NCBI GenBank assembly: GCA_900756155.1
Contig: CAAEJV010000004.1
Span: 86,958-150,957 of the forward strand
DNA from: Pasteurellaceae bacterium
Lineage (GTDB): Bacteria; Pseudomonadota; Gammaproteobacteria; Enterobacterales; Pasteurellaceae
Length of the DNA stretch: 64,000 nucleotides
Direction of reading: 5' to 3'
Part shown: piece after piece, positions 35,095 through 43,799 of the stretch
Numbering within the stretch: position 1 is the first letter of the stretch
How the letters are laid out: every line of letters begins with the position of its first letter
The notes under the pieces: model-generated
What the model saw: only the letters and a program-made list of their open reading frames with translations
Told to the model about the DNA's origin: nothing
Database searches by the model: none
Program-made: the position numbers and the translations under genes

Positions 35095-37043
35095 TGATTG
35101 CTGAATTAGGAAATTATGCGCTTGCTTTAAGCCTTGCCGTTTCATTCTTTTTAGCCATTCTCCCATTATGGGGAGCTGAAAAAGGTCATCCTCAACTTAT
35201 GTCATTGGCTCGTCCAATGACTTATGGTTTATTTTTTACTTTAACTATTGCGTTTGCTGCATTATTCTATCTGTTTGCTGTTAATGATTTCAGTGTGCAA
35301 TATGTGGTAAATAACTCTAACAGCAGCTTGCCGATTTATTATCGTTTATCTGCAGTTTGGGGTTCACATGAAGGTTCATTATTACTTTGGATTTGGTTAT
35401 TAACACTTTGGGGTGCAGCAGTAGCCTTATTTAGCAAACACTTGCCACAAGAAGCCGTAGCTCGTGTATTAGGTATTATGGGGATTATTAGCATCGGCTT
35501 TTTACTCTTCGTATTATTTACCTCGAATCCATTTACCCGTACATTCCCTGATTTCCCAGTAGATGGCAGAGAACTCAACCCAATGTTGCAAGATGTGGGC
35601 TTAATTTTCCACCCACCATTACTTTATATGGGATATGTTGGTTTTTCTGTTGCCTTTGCCTTTGCGATCGCCTCATTAATGACGGGTAAATTAGACTCAG
35701 CTTGGGCTAGATGGTCACGTCCTTGGACGATCGCAGCTTGGGTCTTTTTAACACTCGGGATCGTGCTTGGTTCTTGGTGGGCATATTATGAGTTAGGCTG
35801 GGGCGGCTGGTGGTTCTGGGACCCAGTAGAAAACTCTTCTTTAATGCCTTGGCTTGCGGGAACCGCATTAATCCACTCTTTAGCGGTGACTGAAAAACGT
35901 GGCTCTTTTAAAGCTTGGACTGTGCTTTTAGCAATCCTAGCTTTCTCACTTTGCTTATTGGGTACATTCTTAGTTCGTTCCGGTATCTTAGTATCAGTAC
36001 ACGCCTTTGCTTCAGATCCAACACGTGGTTTATATATTCTAGCTTATTTGGTTGTAGTGATTGGAGGCTCTTTAACCCTGTATGCTTACAAAGGCAACCA
36101 AATTCGATCACGTGATAATGCAGAGCGCTATTCTCGTGAAACGTTATTATTATTAAATAACATCCTATTAATGACCGCACTTTGTGTGGTGTTCTTAGGA
36201 ACGTTATTGCCGTTAGTTCACAAACAATTAGGTTTGGGTTCTATTTCGATCGGTGCACCGTTCTTTGATCAGATGTTCTTGATTATTATGACTCCATTTG
36301 CCTTATTACTGGGTATTGGACCGTTAGTAAAATGGCGTCGCGATCAGTTCTCTGAAATTCGGACACCGGTTGTTGTGAGTGTCATTGTGATGGCGATTTC
36401 AGGTTTTGCTTTACCGTATTTCCTACAAAATAAACTCACCGTCAGTGCTGTGCTTGGTACCATGATGTCCGTCATTATTGTGTTACTGAGTCTCTATGAA
36501 ATGAAACAACGTGCAACACACCGCGAATCTTTCTTTAAAGGTATTACCAAACTTTCTCGTTCTCATTGGGGGATGATTTTGGCTCACCTTGGTGTGGCGA
36601 TGACGGTTTGGGGAATTGCCTTTAGTCAAAACTTTAGTGTAGAACGTGATGTGCGAATGGCTGTGGGGGATACGGTACAGATTGCTAATTATGACTTCAA
36701 ATTTGCTGGCGTGAGTGATGCAAATGGCCCTAACTATATGGGCGGTAAAGCACAAATTGATATTTCAAAAGCGGGTAAACCGGAAGCAACATTATTTGCC
36801 GAAAAACGTTTTTATACCGTCAGTAAAATGCCAATGACTGAAGCAGCAATTAATTGGGGCTTTACTCGCGATCTTTATGTCGCCTTGGGCGAAAAAATAG
36901 ATGATAACTCATGGGCGCTACGCCTTTACTATAAACCATTTATCCGTTGGATTTGGATTGGAGGATTGTTTATGGCATTAGGTGGCTTGCTCTGTATGTT
37001 TGACCGTCGTTATCGTTTTAGTCGATTAGTTAAACAGTCTTAA
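35094..37043 (+). CDS. ccmF: Cytochrome c heme lyase subunit CcmF
   Basis: Large integral membrane protein, 649 residues with about 13-15 membrane segments. The WWD motif is GWGGWWFWDPVEN, with conserved periplasmic histidines near VWGSHEGS and IHSLAVTE. It transfers heme from CcmE to apocytochrome c together with CcmH and CcmI. A USS (36174) falls in a hydrophobic segment, encoding TAL. Confidence 0.97.
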   Translation: MIAELGNYALALSLAVSFFLAILPLWGAEKGHPQLMSLARPMTYGLFFTLTIAFAALFYLFAVNDFSVQYVVNNSNSSLPIYYRLSAVWGSHEGSLLLWIWLLTLWGAAVALFSKHLPQEAVARVLGIMGIISIGFLLFVLFTSNPFTRTFPDFPVDGRELNPMLQDVGLIFHPPLLYMGYVGFSVAFAFAIASLMTGKLDSAWARWSRPWTIAAWVFLTLGIVLGSWWAYYELGWGGWWFWDPVENSSLMPWLAGTALIHSLAVTEKRGSFKAWTVLLAILAFSLCLLGTFLVRSGILVSVHAFASDPTRGLYILAYLVVVIGGSLTLYAYKGNQIRSRDNAERYSRETLLLLNNILLMTALCVVFLGTLLPLVHKQLGLGSISIGAPFFDQMFLIIMTPFALLLGIGPLVKWRRDQFSEIRTPVVVSVIVMAISGFALPYFLQNKLTVSAVLGTMMSVIIVLLSLYEMKQRATHRESFFKGITKLSRSHWGMILAHLGVAMTVWGIAFSQNFSVERDVRMAVGDTVQIANYDFKFAGVSDANGPNYMGGKAQIDISKAGKPEATLFAEKRFYTVSKMPMTEAAINWGFTRDLYVALGEKIDDNSWALRLYYKPFIRWIWIGGLFMALGGLLCMFDRRYRFSRLVKQS

Positions 37044-37051
37044 TTGTAATA

Positions 37052-37066
37052 AGGGGCCTAGCCCCT
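37052..37066 (+). repeat. GC-rich hairpin between ccmF and ccmG
   Basis: AGGGGC (37052-37057) and GCCCCT (37061-37066) with a three-base loop, just after the ccmF stop. No T-run follows, so it is probably not a terminator; it could affect transcript processing or relative expression. Confidence 0.55.
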
Positions 37067-37093
37067 AGAAATAGATGTAAAATTGATAGTGTT

Positions 37094-37639
37094 ATGAATA
37101 AAAAACTACTTATCCCACTTATTGTTTTTCTTGCCGTGGCGGCAGCTTTTTTAGTTCAGTTAGGACGCAATGCGCAAGGTGATGATCCAAAAGCGTTAGA
37201 ATCTGCGCTTGTGGGGAAACCTGTGCCACAGAAAACATTAACGGATTTATTGGAAAATAAAACCTACGGTAATGAAATTTTCCAACAAGGTAAACCGATT
37301 CTCTTGAATGTGTGGGCGACTTGGTGTCCAACTTGTTATGCAGAGCATCAATATTTGAATCAATTGGCTAAACAAGGCGTAACAATCATTGGTGTCGACT
37401 ATAAAGATGAATCACCAAAAGCGATAAAATGGCTGAAAGATTTAGGCAATCCTTATAGTCTTGTGCTTAAAGATGAAAAAGGTTCTTTTGCATTAGATTT
37501 GGGGGTTTACGGCGCACCAGAAACATTTATCGTGGATGGTAAAGGCGTGATTCATTATCGCTTAGCGGGTGATGTGAATGAACGCGTTTGGAATGAGACC
37601 TTAAAACCGATTTATGACAAACTCGCGGAGAAACCATAA
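37094..37639 (+). CDS. ccmG: Thiol:disulfide interchange protein CcmG (DsbE)
   Basis: Membrane-tethered periplasmic thioredoxin-fold protein of 181 residues that reduces apocytochrome c or CcmH. It has an N-terminal anchor (~5-23) and the active site WCPTC (Cys78, Cys81). The family's GVYGAPETFIVDGKG cis-proline loop follows. Its stop shares one base with the ccmH start. Confidence 0.96.
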   Translation: MNKKLLIPLIVFLAVAAAFLVQLGRNAQGDDPKALESALVGKPVPQKTLTDLLENKTYGNEIFQQGKPILLNVWATWCPTCYAEHQYLNQLAKQGVTIIGVDYKDESPKAIKWLKDLGNPYSLVLKDEKGSFALDLGVYGAPETFIVDGKGVIHYRLAGDVNERVWNETLKPIYDKLAEKP

Positions 37640-38103
37640 TGAAAAAATCATGGCTTTTTTTAACCGCACTTTTTGTGAGTATCTCAGCGACAGCCTCTAT
37701 TGATGCATTGAATTTTGCCTCATCGGAGCAAGAAAAGGACTATCATCAATTAACACAAGAATTGCGTTGTCCTCAATGTCAAAATAACAATATTGCCGAT
37801 TCGAATGCAACCATTGCAGTAGATATGCGTGGTAAAGTGTTTGAGCTGTTACAAGAAGGTAAAAATCGAAATGAAGTGGTGGATTATATGATCCAACGCT
37901 ATGGCAATTTCGTGACTTATGATCCACCAATGACGATGTCAACAATCGTTCTATGGGTTGCCCCAATTTTGTTAGTGTTGATTGGCATTCTATTTGTATT
38001 TAAACGTAAATCTAAAAGCCCAAGTGCGGTCAATTCTGACGCGATTTTAGATGATGAAGAGAATGCACGTTTATCGGCTTTACTCAAAGAAAAGGATAAA
38101 TAA
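37639..38103 (+). CDS. ccmH: Cytochrome c maturation protein CcmH
   Basis: 154-residue membrane-anchored thiol-oxidoreductase. A signal peptide (~1-20) precedes the LRCPQCQNNNI active site (Cys44, Cys47), and a C-terminal membrane anchor (~108-126) is present. Unlike the long E. coli CcmH, this is the short form, with the TPR part encoded by the next gene. USS 37663 lies in the signal sequence and USS 38022 encodes SAV near the C-terminus. One-base overlap with ccmI. Confidence 0.95.
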   Translation: MKKSWLFLTALFVSISATASIDALNFASSEQEKDYHQLTQELRCPQCQNNNIADSNATIAVDMRGKVFELLQEGKNRNEVVDYMIQRYGNFVTYDPPMTMSTIVLWVAPILLVLIGILFVFKRKSKSPSAVNSDAILDDEENARLSALLKEKDK

Positions 38104-39020
38104 TGAATTTTGCATTAAGTATTATTGCGCTCACTTTAGTCGTGGCATTGATTTGTTTTTATCCCTTGTTACGTTCTGTTAAAGCTAAAGAAGATAAAAA
38201 GCGTGATGAATTAAATAAAGCGTTATATTTTTCTCGTTTGCAAGAGATTGAGCAAGATAATCAACAGGGTTTAGTTGAAAATGTTGAACAACTCAAGCAA
38301 GAGCTACAAAAAACATTATTGGAAGATATTCCTCAAAAAGAGACTCAAACCATCGATAAAAATGCTAAAAATTACGGTAAGTTGTGGTTTGTTTCTGGTT
38401 TATTAGGTTTGGCCATTATTGCTGGTGCAGCTTATTTCCCTTTGGGATCTTGGAAAGCCGAAGATATGATGGAAAAGACATTGGCAAAATTACCTTATTT
38501 CTTTGAACGGATCAAAGAAGAAGACACAAACCCAATGACAGATGCAGAAATGCAGCAATTTTCGACCGCACTTCGTTTGGATTTACAAAAAACACCAAAG
38601 GATGCTAAAAAATGGTGGTTGTTAGGTCAGGTTGGAATGAATTTAGGGAACGGTAAATTAGCCTTTGATAGTTATCAACAAGCGAATAAACTTGAGCCGG
38701 ATAATTTAGATTATAAGCTTTCTTATGCGCGTATGTTAATGTCTTCTGAAGATCAAACGGATAAACTGAAAGGTAATCAGCTTTTACGCGAGATTATTCG
38801 TCAAGATCATTCTAATCCTGAAGCCTTAAGTTTACTAGCTTTCAGTTATTTTGAAGGTGAGGATTATAAAATGGCAGCCGTTACCTGGGCAATGATGCTA
38901 CGTTTATTGGAACCAGATGATCCTCGCGTGCCAATGCTTGAGAAAAGTATTCGTGCAGCACGTGATGCACTCGCATTACAGGAAGAAGAAAAAGCGAAGA
39001 GTGTCACACCGGAGAAATAA
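38103..39020 (+). CDS. ccmI: Cytochrome c maturation TPR protein CcmI
   Basis: 305-residue membrane protein. Two membrane segments (~3-22 and ~96-115) flank a charged cytoplasmic coiled-coil-like loop, followed by a periplasmic TPR domain (WWLLGQVGMNLGNGKLAFDSYQQ). It binds the C-terminal helix of apocytochrome c and presents it to CcmFH. It overlaps the VOC gene by one base at the 3' end. Last member of the ccm set. Confidence 0.93.
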   Translation: MNFALSIIALTLVVALICFYPLLRSVKAKEDKKRDELNKALYFSRLQEIEQDNQQGLVENVEQLKQELQKTLLEDIPQKETQTIDKNAKNYGKLWFVSGLLGLAIIAGAAYFPLGSWKAEDMMEKTLAKLPYFFERIKEEDTNPMTDAEMQQFSTALRLDLQKTPKDAKKWWLLGQVGMNLGNGKLAFDSYQQANKLEPDNLDYKLSYARMLMSSEDQTDKLKGNQLLREIIRQDHSNPEALSLLAFSYFEGEDYKMAAVTWAMMLRLLEPDDPRVPMLEKSIRAARDALALQEEEKAKSVTPEK

Positions 39021-39418
39021 TGAAACCCCAATTATTAGGTTTTCACCATATTGCGATCATTGCTTCGAACTATGCACGTTCGAAGCATTTTTATATGGAG
39101 ATTTTAGGCGCTAAACAGCTAAATGAAACTTATCGGGCAGAAAGGGATAGCTATAAACTAGATTTAAGTTTTCCCGATGGGAGTCAAGTAGAGTTGTTTT
39201 CTTTTCCAAATCCACCACCAAGAGTAACCTCTCCAGAGGCTTGTGGTTTGCGACATTTAGCATTTAAAGTCGAAAATATTGATGAATATGTCGCTTATCT
39301 TTTGGAAAATAGCATTGATTGTGAACCAATTCGAGTTGATGAATTAACGGGAATGAAGTACACTTTCTTCCGAGACCCAGATTATTTACCCATCGAATTA
39401 TACGAAAATAATTATTAA
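39020..39418 (+). CDS. VOC-family protein (YaeR/GloA2-like)
   Basis: 132-residue vicinal-oxygen-chelate protein with two beta-alpha-beta modules. It begins LLGFHHIAIIASNYARSKHFY, with ACGLRHLAFKV and PIELYE as the second half. Likely metal ligands are His9 or His10, Glu in VELFSF, the His in LRHLAF and Glu in IELYE. It resembles E. coli YaeR, a predicted glyoxalase-like enzyme whose substrate is unsettled. It overlaps ccmI by one base, so it may be carried on the ccm transcript. Confidence 0.85.
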   Translation: MKPQLLGFHHIAIIASNYARSKHFYMEILGAKQLNETYRAERDSYKLDLSFPDGSQVELFSFPNPPPRVTSPEACGLRHLAFKVENIDEYVAYLLENSIDCEPIRVDELTGMKYTFFRDPDYLPIELYENNY

Positions 39419-39437
39419 CATAGAAAATCAAATTATT

Positions 39438-40031
39438 ATGAGTCATATTAAGAAAAAAATTGGGATTTACTCTTTTTGTGTTTTAGCATCATCAGTTGTT
39501 TTAGCCGAAGGTAGTAGTGTTGTATATGCAACAAAAGCGAAGACACCTGAAAATCATGTTTCAGTCAATGTTTCTGAAAGTAATATTTCTGAAACGGTGA
39601 AATATATTGATGGAAAAGGACAAAAAAGTTTAGATCCTAAATCTGCCAAAGATATAGCAGAACTTGCCAATAGTGTTGAGTTTGAAGTATATAAATTTAA
39701 TGAATTGGCTGCATCTAAAACAACCTTCCTCTCACCTGCAGGGATTTGTAGTGGTTTTAAAAGTGATGATGGCGTAGATGTAACAAATTCTAGCAATTAT
39801 TACATTAAACCTAATGATGCTAGCGAGTATTATGGTAGTGTTTTAGGGGCGACAATTTATAAAAAAGGTGAAACGAAACATTCACAGTATATCCCTGTTT
39901 ATGCAATCAAAAACGCCAATGTAGCAAAATATATTGAGCAAAATGAAGATCCGAACGTCAGAAAAAAAGCGAATGAGCGGATTAAAGAAGGTAGAGAAAC
40001 ACTTAATCAAGTAGTTTGTGATAAAAGGTAA
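39438..40031 (+). CDS. Unrecognised exported protein
   Basis: I do not recognise this 197-residue protein. It has a basic start and hydrophobic stretch (KKKIGIYSFCVLASSVVLAEG), read as a signal peptide cut near residue 24. The mature region has two cysteines (AGICSGF and VVCDKR) that could form a disulfide. It is rich in Ser/Asn/Lys, with a helical charged C-terminus. It contains no USS and has a more AT-rich codon use than the ccm genes. The 3' end passes the upstream in-frame GTG of the next lipoprotein gene, whose ATG follows 4 bases after the stop, so they likely form a pair. Confidence 0.6.
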   Translation: MSHIKKKIGIYSFCVLASSVVLAEGSSVVYATKAKTPENHVSVNVSESNISETVKYIDGKGQKSLDPKSAKDIAELANSVEFEVYKFNELAASKTTFLSPAGICSGFKSDDGVDVTNSSNYYIKPNDASEYYGSVLGATIYKKGETKHSQYIPVYAIKNANVAKYIEQNEDPNVRKKANERIKEGRETLNQVVCDKR

Positions 40032-40035
40032 CGTT

Positions 40036-40338
40036 ATGAAAAAATTAGTTTCCATTGCAGCATTAGCTGTTTTAACAGCTTGTACTGCACCTCAGCAAGC
40101 CTCAACCATTGGTAATGGTGCAGCGATGTATGATATGAATGCGGTGCAGGATTATAATTCTCGAGTAACAAGTGGTAATACTGTCACTGCTCGAGAAAAA
40201 GCGAAAGTTGCACAAAGAGATAGCGTTCCAAATGAAATGAATGCGAGTGATCATCGTTCTAAACATACAGGTTATTCTCGCGTTCCTGTAGCAATAATGC
40301 CTAGTGTCGGTGTTGGTTATTGCCATCACTGCTGGTAA
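40036..40338 (+). CDS. Small predicted lipoprotein
   Basis: 100-residue protein with a clear lipoprotein signal (MKKLVSIAALAVLTAC, Cys16). The mature part is polar, lacks an obvious domain and ends with histidines and cysteine (GYCHHCW), which might bind a metal. The ATG at 40036 follows AAAGGTAA; an in-frame GTG at 40018 would put extra residues before the signal and is not preferred. It sits 4 bases after the exported protein gene and ends at a terminator. Function unknown. Confidence 0.65.
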   Translation: MKKLVSIAALAVLTACTAPQQASTIGNGAAMYDMNAVQDYNSRVTSGNTVTAREKAKVAQRDSVPNEMNASDHRSKHTGYSRVPVAIMPSVGVGYCHHCW

Positions 40339-40353
40339 TTAAATGACTAAAAA

Positions 40354-40388
40354 ATTAACCGCACTTGAAAAAGAGCGGTTATTTTTTA
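40354..40388. terminator. Bidirectional terminator between the lipoprotein gene and hda
   Basis: TAACCGC (40356-40362) pairs with GCGGTTA (40375-40381); T-rich tracts follow on both strands. The left arm includes a USS. Confidence 0.85.
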
Positions 40389-40393
40389 TCTGT

Positions 40394-41089
40394 TTATAAG
40401 CCTAAAATAGATTTCACAAAAGGAATGGTCAGATTTCGTTTAGCTTGCAATGAGGCTTTATCGAGTTGAACTAACGCCTCTTTTAATGTCGCCATATCTC
40501 GGTCTAGACGAGTAAATATAAAATTGGCAGTATCATCTGAAAGCATGATACCTCGTTGATGAGCATTTTGTTTTAATACAGCGAGTTTTTGTTCATCGCT
40601 GAGTGGAATCAATTGATAACTCTCTCCCCATTTTAAGCGAGAAGCCAGATCTGGTAATTTAACGGGGAGAGCTGTAGGAGATTGCTCTGCACTGACAACC
40701 AATAAGGTTTTGCCATTAGCTTTAATACGATTAAAGAGATCAAACAAAGCTATTTCCCATTCTGAATTTCCAATAACTGCTTGTAAATCATCCAGGCAAA
40801 CCAACTCTTGCTGTTCTAAATGTTCAAAAACCGCAGTGGAGAAATATTGTGATTTGCTCAATGGAACATAAATCGCACTACGTTGTTGCTGAATATATTC
40901 ATTACAGAGTGCGCGTAGAAGATGAGTTTTTCCGACGCTTTGGTTTCCCCAAAGGTAGAAGAATTGTTGCTGTAAATCAGTCATATTTTGACGCAAAGAA
41001 TTGAGCAATAATGCATTATTATCGCTATAAAAATTCTCAAGCGTTTCATCATCAATTTGATGAATAGGTAAAGAAAGTTGCTGATTCAC
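40394..41089 (-). CDS. hda: DnaA regulatory inactivator Hda
   Basis: DnaA-related AAA+ protein that stimulates ATP hydrolysis by DnaA on the clamp-loaded DNA. The 231 residues start with a clamp-binding motif QLSLPI (4-9). Walker A is GNQSVGKT (48-55) and Walker B is LVCLDDLQAV. The start is GTG at 41089 with no clear ribosome site, in keeping with the low expression known for Hda. It lies downstream of uraA with a terminator between. Confidence 0.94.
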   Translation of the reverse strand: MNQQLSLPIHQIDDETLENFYSDNNALLLNSLRQNMTDLQQQFFYLWGNQSVGKTHLLRALCNEYIQQQRSAIYVPLSKSQYFSTAVFEHLEQQELVCLDDLQAVIGNSEWEIALFDLFNRIKANGKTLLVVSAEQSPTALPVKLPDLASRLKWGESYQLIPLSDEQKLAVLKQNAHQRGIMLSDDTANFIFTRLDRDMATLKEALVQLDKASLQAKRNLTIPFVKSILGL

Positions 41090-41112
41090 GGATTAACGAG
41101 TTGATTTAAAAT

Positions 41113-41150
41113 AAAAAAGAAAGGGCTAAATTTTCATTTAACCCTTTTGT
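41113..41150 (-). terminator. Terminator after uraA
   Basis: On the minus strand AAAGGGTTAAA (41147-41137) pairs with TTTAGCCCTTT (41130-41120), with one G-U pair, followed by CTTTTTTAT. It separates uraA from hda, so hda may depend on read-through or its own promoter. Confidence 0.8.
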
Positions 41151-41160
41151 TTGGGAAGTT

Positions 41161-42408
41161 TTATTCTACTTCATTTTTTGCTTTTGGCAAAATCAAGTTC
41201 AGTATAATCGCGACGATAGCGCAAAGGCTGATACCTTTTAGGGAAACAGTATCGCCGACGTTGACAAACATATTACCGATCCCGAAAGTCATCACCACAG
41301 AAATGATGCAAAGGTTGCGAGGTTCAGTTACATCCACTTTACCTTTAATTAAGGTACTCATCCCGACAACGGCAATCGAACCGAATACTAACATCATAAT
41401 GCCACCCATTACGATGGTTGGGATAGTAGAAAGGAATGCACCTACTTTACCACAGAAGGAAATTGCAATTGCCCATACTGCAGCCCAAGTCATAATATTT
41501 GGATTAAAGTTGCGAGTTAGCATTACAGCACCCGTTACTTCAGCATAAGTGGTATTTGGTGGACCACCTACTAATGACGCTGCAGCCGTTGCAACACCAT
41601 CGCCTAATAGGGTGCGGTGTAAGCCTGGTTTTTTGAGGAAATCTTTACCTGTTACAGAACTAATTGCCATAATACCACCAACGTGTTCAACGGCTGGTGC
41701 GATAGCAATGGGTAGCATATAAAGAATGGCTTCTAAATTAAATTCTGGTTTAGTTAATTGGGGTAATTCAAACCATTTTGCGTCTAAAACAGGTTGAAAG
41801 TTAATTAAGCCTAGGAATAAACAAACCACATAGCCAGCAACGATACCAAACATAATTGGAATCAGTTTCATCATACCTTTAGCAAATACTGCAACAGAAA
41901 GGGTAGTGACTAAGGTAATCATAGAAACCAATACAGAGTGCTCATAGCTATATGCACTGTTCTTACCTAATGCCATATCAACAGCAACGGGTGCAAGCCC
42001 CATACCAATAATGATAATTACGGGACCGACAACAACAGGCGGGAAGATGCGCTCAAGTGCAGCACTACCACGTAATTTCACTAAGGTTGATAGCGCGAAA
42101 TAGACGAAGCCTGCACAAGCAAGTCCGCCCATTGTGGTTGGGATGCCCCAAGTTTGTACGCCATATTGAATAGGCGCAATAAAGGCAAAAGAGGAGGCTA
42201 AGAAAATAGGAACCTGTTTACCGGTACAAAGTTGGAAAAGTAGTGTACCGATACCTGCGGTAAGAAGGGCTGTATTAGAATTTAATCCAGTGATTAAGGG
42301 AACTAATACTAGGGCGCCAAAGGCCACAAATAACATCTGTAAACCGACAAACGCTTGTTTGCCCATGTTTTGCACCTCAACAGGTGCGGTTGTAGTTTGA
42401 TTACTCAT
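41161..42408 (-). CDS. uraA: Uracil permease
   Basis: 415-residue NCS2-family nucleobase:H+ symporter with about 12-14 membrane segments. It has motifs such as PIAIAPAVEHVGG and FNPNIMTWAAVWAIAISFCGKVGAFLSTIPTIVMGG-like regions (within 260-330). It imports uracil, which Upp then converts to UMP; upp lies upstream in the same direction, as in enterobacteria. No USS in the gene itself. Confidence 0.94.
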   Translation of the reverse strand: MSNQTTTAPVEVQNMGKQAFVGLQMLFVAFGALVLVPLITGLNSNTALLTAGIGTLLFQLCTGKQVPIFLASSFAFIAPIQYGVQTWGIPTTMGGLACAGFVYFALSTLVKLRGSAALERIFPPVVVGPVIIIIGMGLAPVAVDMALGKNSAYSYEHSVLVSMITLVTTLSVAVFAKGMMKLIPIMFGIVAGYVVCLFLGLINFQPVLDAKWFELPQLTKPEFNLEAILYMLPIAIAPAVEHVGGIMAISSVTGKDFLKKPGLHRTLLGDGVATAAASLVGGPPNTTYAEVTGAVMLTRNFNPNIMTWAAVWAIAISFCGKVGAFLSTIPTIVMGGIMMLVFGSIAVVGMSTLIKGKVDVTEPRNLCIISVVMTFGIGNMFVNVGDTVSLKGISLCAIVAIILNLILPKAKNEVE

Positions 42409-42483
42409 TTAGTTTCAACTCTCGGTTTGAATTAACTGAAAGTGCGGTCGGTTTTAATGCTTTTTTAGCTTTTGTGTTTTCAC

Positions 42484-42523
42484 GCACGGAAAAAAGACGG
42501 CGATAAATGCCGTCTTATTTAAA
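42484..42523 (-). terminator. Terminator after upp
   Basis: AAGACGGC (42494-42501) pairs with GCCGTCTT (42509-42516), followed on the minus strand by TTTTCC. Likely partial, since uraA follows and may need read-through. Confidence 0.8.
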
Positions 42524-42528
42524 GGGAA

Positions 42529-43155
42529 TTATTTCGTCCCAAAAATCTTGTCGCCTGCATCACCCAAGCCAGGGATGATGTAGCCTTGTTCATTTAAGTG
42601 ATCATCAATCGATGCGCAATAAAGTTCGATATCTGGATGCGCTTTTTCTAATGCTTTGATCCCTTCAGGTGCCGCAACTAATACTAATACTTTGATATGT
42701 TGGCAACCTTTTGCTTTTAATAGATCAATTGTAGAGATCATTGAACCACCCGTTGCAAGCATTGGATCCACAATGATAGCTAAACGTTCTTCTAAATCGC
42801 TCGCGAGTTTTTGGAAATAAGGGACGGGTTCAAGGGTTTCTTCATTACGATAAATCCCAACCACACTGATACGAGCACTTGGAACATGTTCTAATACACC
42901 GTCCATCATACCAAGACCCGCACGTAAAATTGGTACAACAGTGACTTTTTTACCTTTGATACGTTCAATTTCAACTGGGCCATTCCAACCTTCGATAATC
43001 ACTTTTTCTGTTTCAAGATCGGCAGTGGCTTCATAGGTGAGTAAGCTGCCCACTTCAGTTGCAAGTTCACGGAATTTTTTGGTATCAATATCAGCTTCGC
43101 GCATCACGCCTAATTTATGTTTAACAAGCGGATGTTTAACTTCAACAAGTTTCAT
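42529..43155 (-). CDS. upp: Uracil phosphoribosyltransferase
   Basis: Makes UMP from uracil and PRPP (pyrimidine salvage). The 208-residue product has the standard length, with the PRPP-binding motif IIVDPMLATGGSM and the uracil-binding C-terminal GDAGDKIFGTK. GGGAGAAAAAAG precedes the ATG. First gene of the upp-uraA unit on the minus strand. Confidence 0.97.
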   Translation of the reverse strand: MKLVEVKHPLVKHKLGVMREADIDTKKFRELATEVGSLLTYEATADLETEKVIIEGWNGPVEIERIKGKKVTVVPILRAGLGMMDGVLEHVPSARISVVGIYRNEETLEPVPYFQKLASDLEERLAIIVDPMLATGGSMISTIDLLKAKGCQHIKVLVLVAAPEGIKALEKAHPDIELYCASIDDHLNEQGYIIPGLGDAGDKIFGTK

Positions 43156-43277
43156 CTTTTTTCTCCCTTTTAAAAAAACAAATCGAAGAATTCTATATCA
43201 GAAATATTGAATTTCCTAGTGTTTTTATTATGACAGTTCGGTATAAAAACAGGGATAAAATTGACCGCACTTTGCTA

Positions 43278-43616
43278 TTAAATACATCCACCACAGCTCC
43301 CACATCGCCAATCTTCCTTATTCACCGCTTGATAGAATGCACGCATGATTTCTTCTTCTAAGGGGATATTGTGCTCAATAAAAACATCCGAAAGCCAATC
43401 GATGTTTTCCACAATCCAATCATCTTCCATTAAGCCTTCTCGATAAAGCTCATCCTCGGGATCCATAAAATTATAAATATTATTTGTTCCCATATCTTTA
43501 TCACGGCGTTCAAGTGGCAGTACCACAGGTAAACTAAGATAAGTAATGTCCCAATGACCTAGACATAGCGTATTGCCCTTTGATGACCAACTAGCGTTGA
43601 ATGGATTGTCACTCAT
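43278..43616 (-). CDS. Uncharacterised small protein with a CGSCGGC tail
   Basis: 112-residue soluble protein I cannot assign. It is acidic in the middle (PEDELYREGLMEDDWIVEN) and ends in KEDWRCGSCGGCI, three cysteines in CxxCxxC spacing. This could bind a metal or Fe-S cluster, or serve as a redox tail. It lies alone between upp and norB. A USS is just downstream at 43264. The frame has a start ATG at 43616 and normal codon use, so I think it is a real gene. Confidence 0.7.
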   Translation of the reverse strand: MSDNPFNASWSSKGNTLCLGHWDITYLSLPVVLPLERRDKDMGTNNIYNFMDPEDELYREGLMEDDWIVENIDWLSDVFIEHNIPLEEEIMRAFYQAVNKEDWRCGSCGGCI

Positions 43617-43753
43617 GTTGAAATGTTATAAGAAAAGTTGAAAAGTATGGAAAGTATAGATCTAAAGACAAATTTAATCATACTTAAAAGAAGGTAAATG
43701 ATTTGATGGAGATCAAAGTAGAGTCAGAAAATTTAACGAATTTTTCACAAATA

Positions 43754-43781
43754 AAAAGCGGCCAATTACTTAGCCGCTTTT
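43754..43781 (-). terminator. Terminator after norB
   Basis: AAAAGCGGC (43754-43762) pairs with GCCGCTTTT (43773-43781), 10-base loop, T-rich on the minus-strand exit side. Confidence 0.88.
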
Positions 43782-43799
43782 GTACGATAATAAATTTAG

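Noticed and set aside
40102..40329. Minus-strand frame opposite the small lipoprotein
   Set aside because: Unusual Ile/Thr/His/Arg-rich sequence with no signal; the plus-strand frame has a proper lipoprotein signal and ribosome site.
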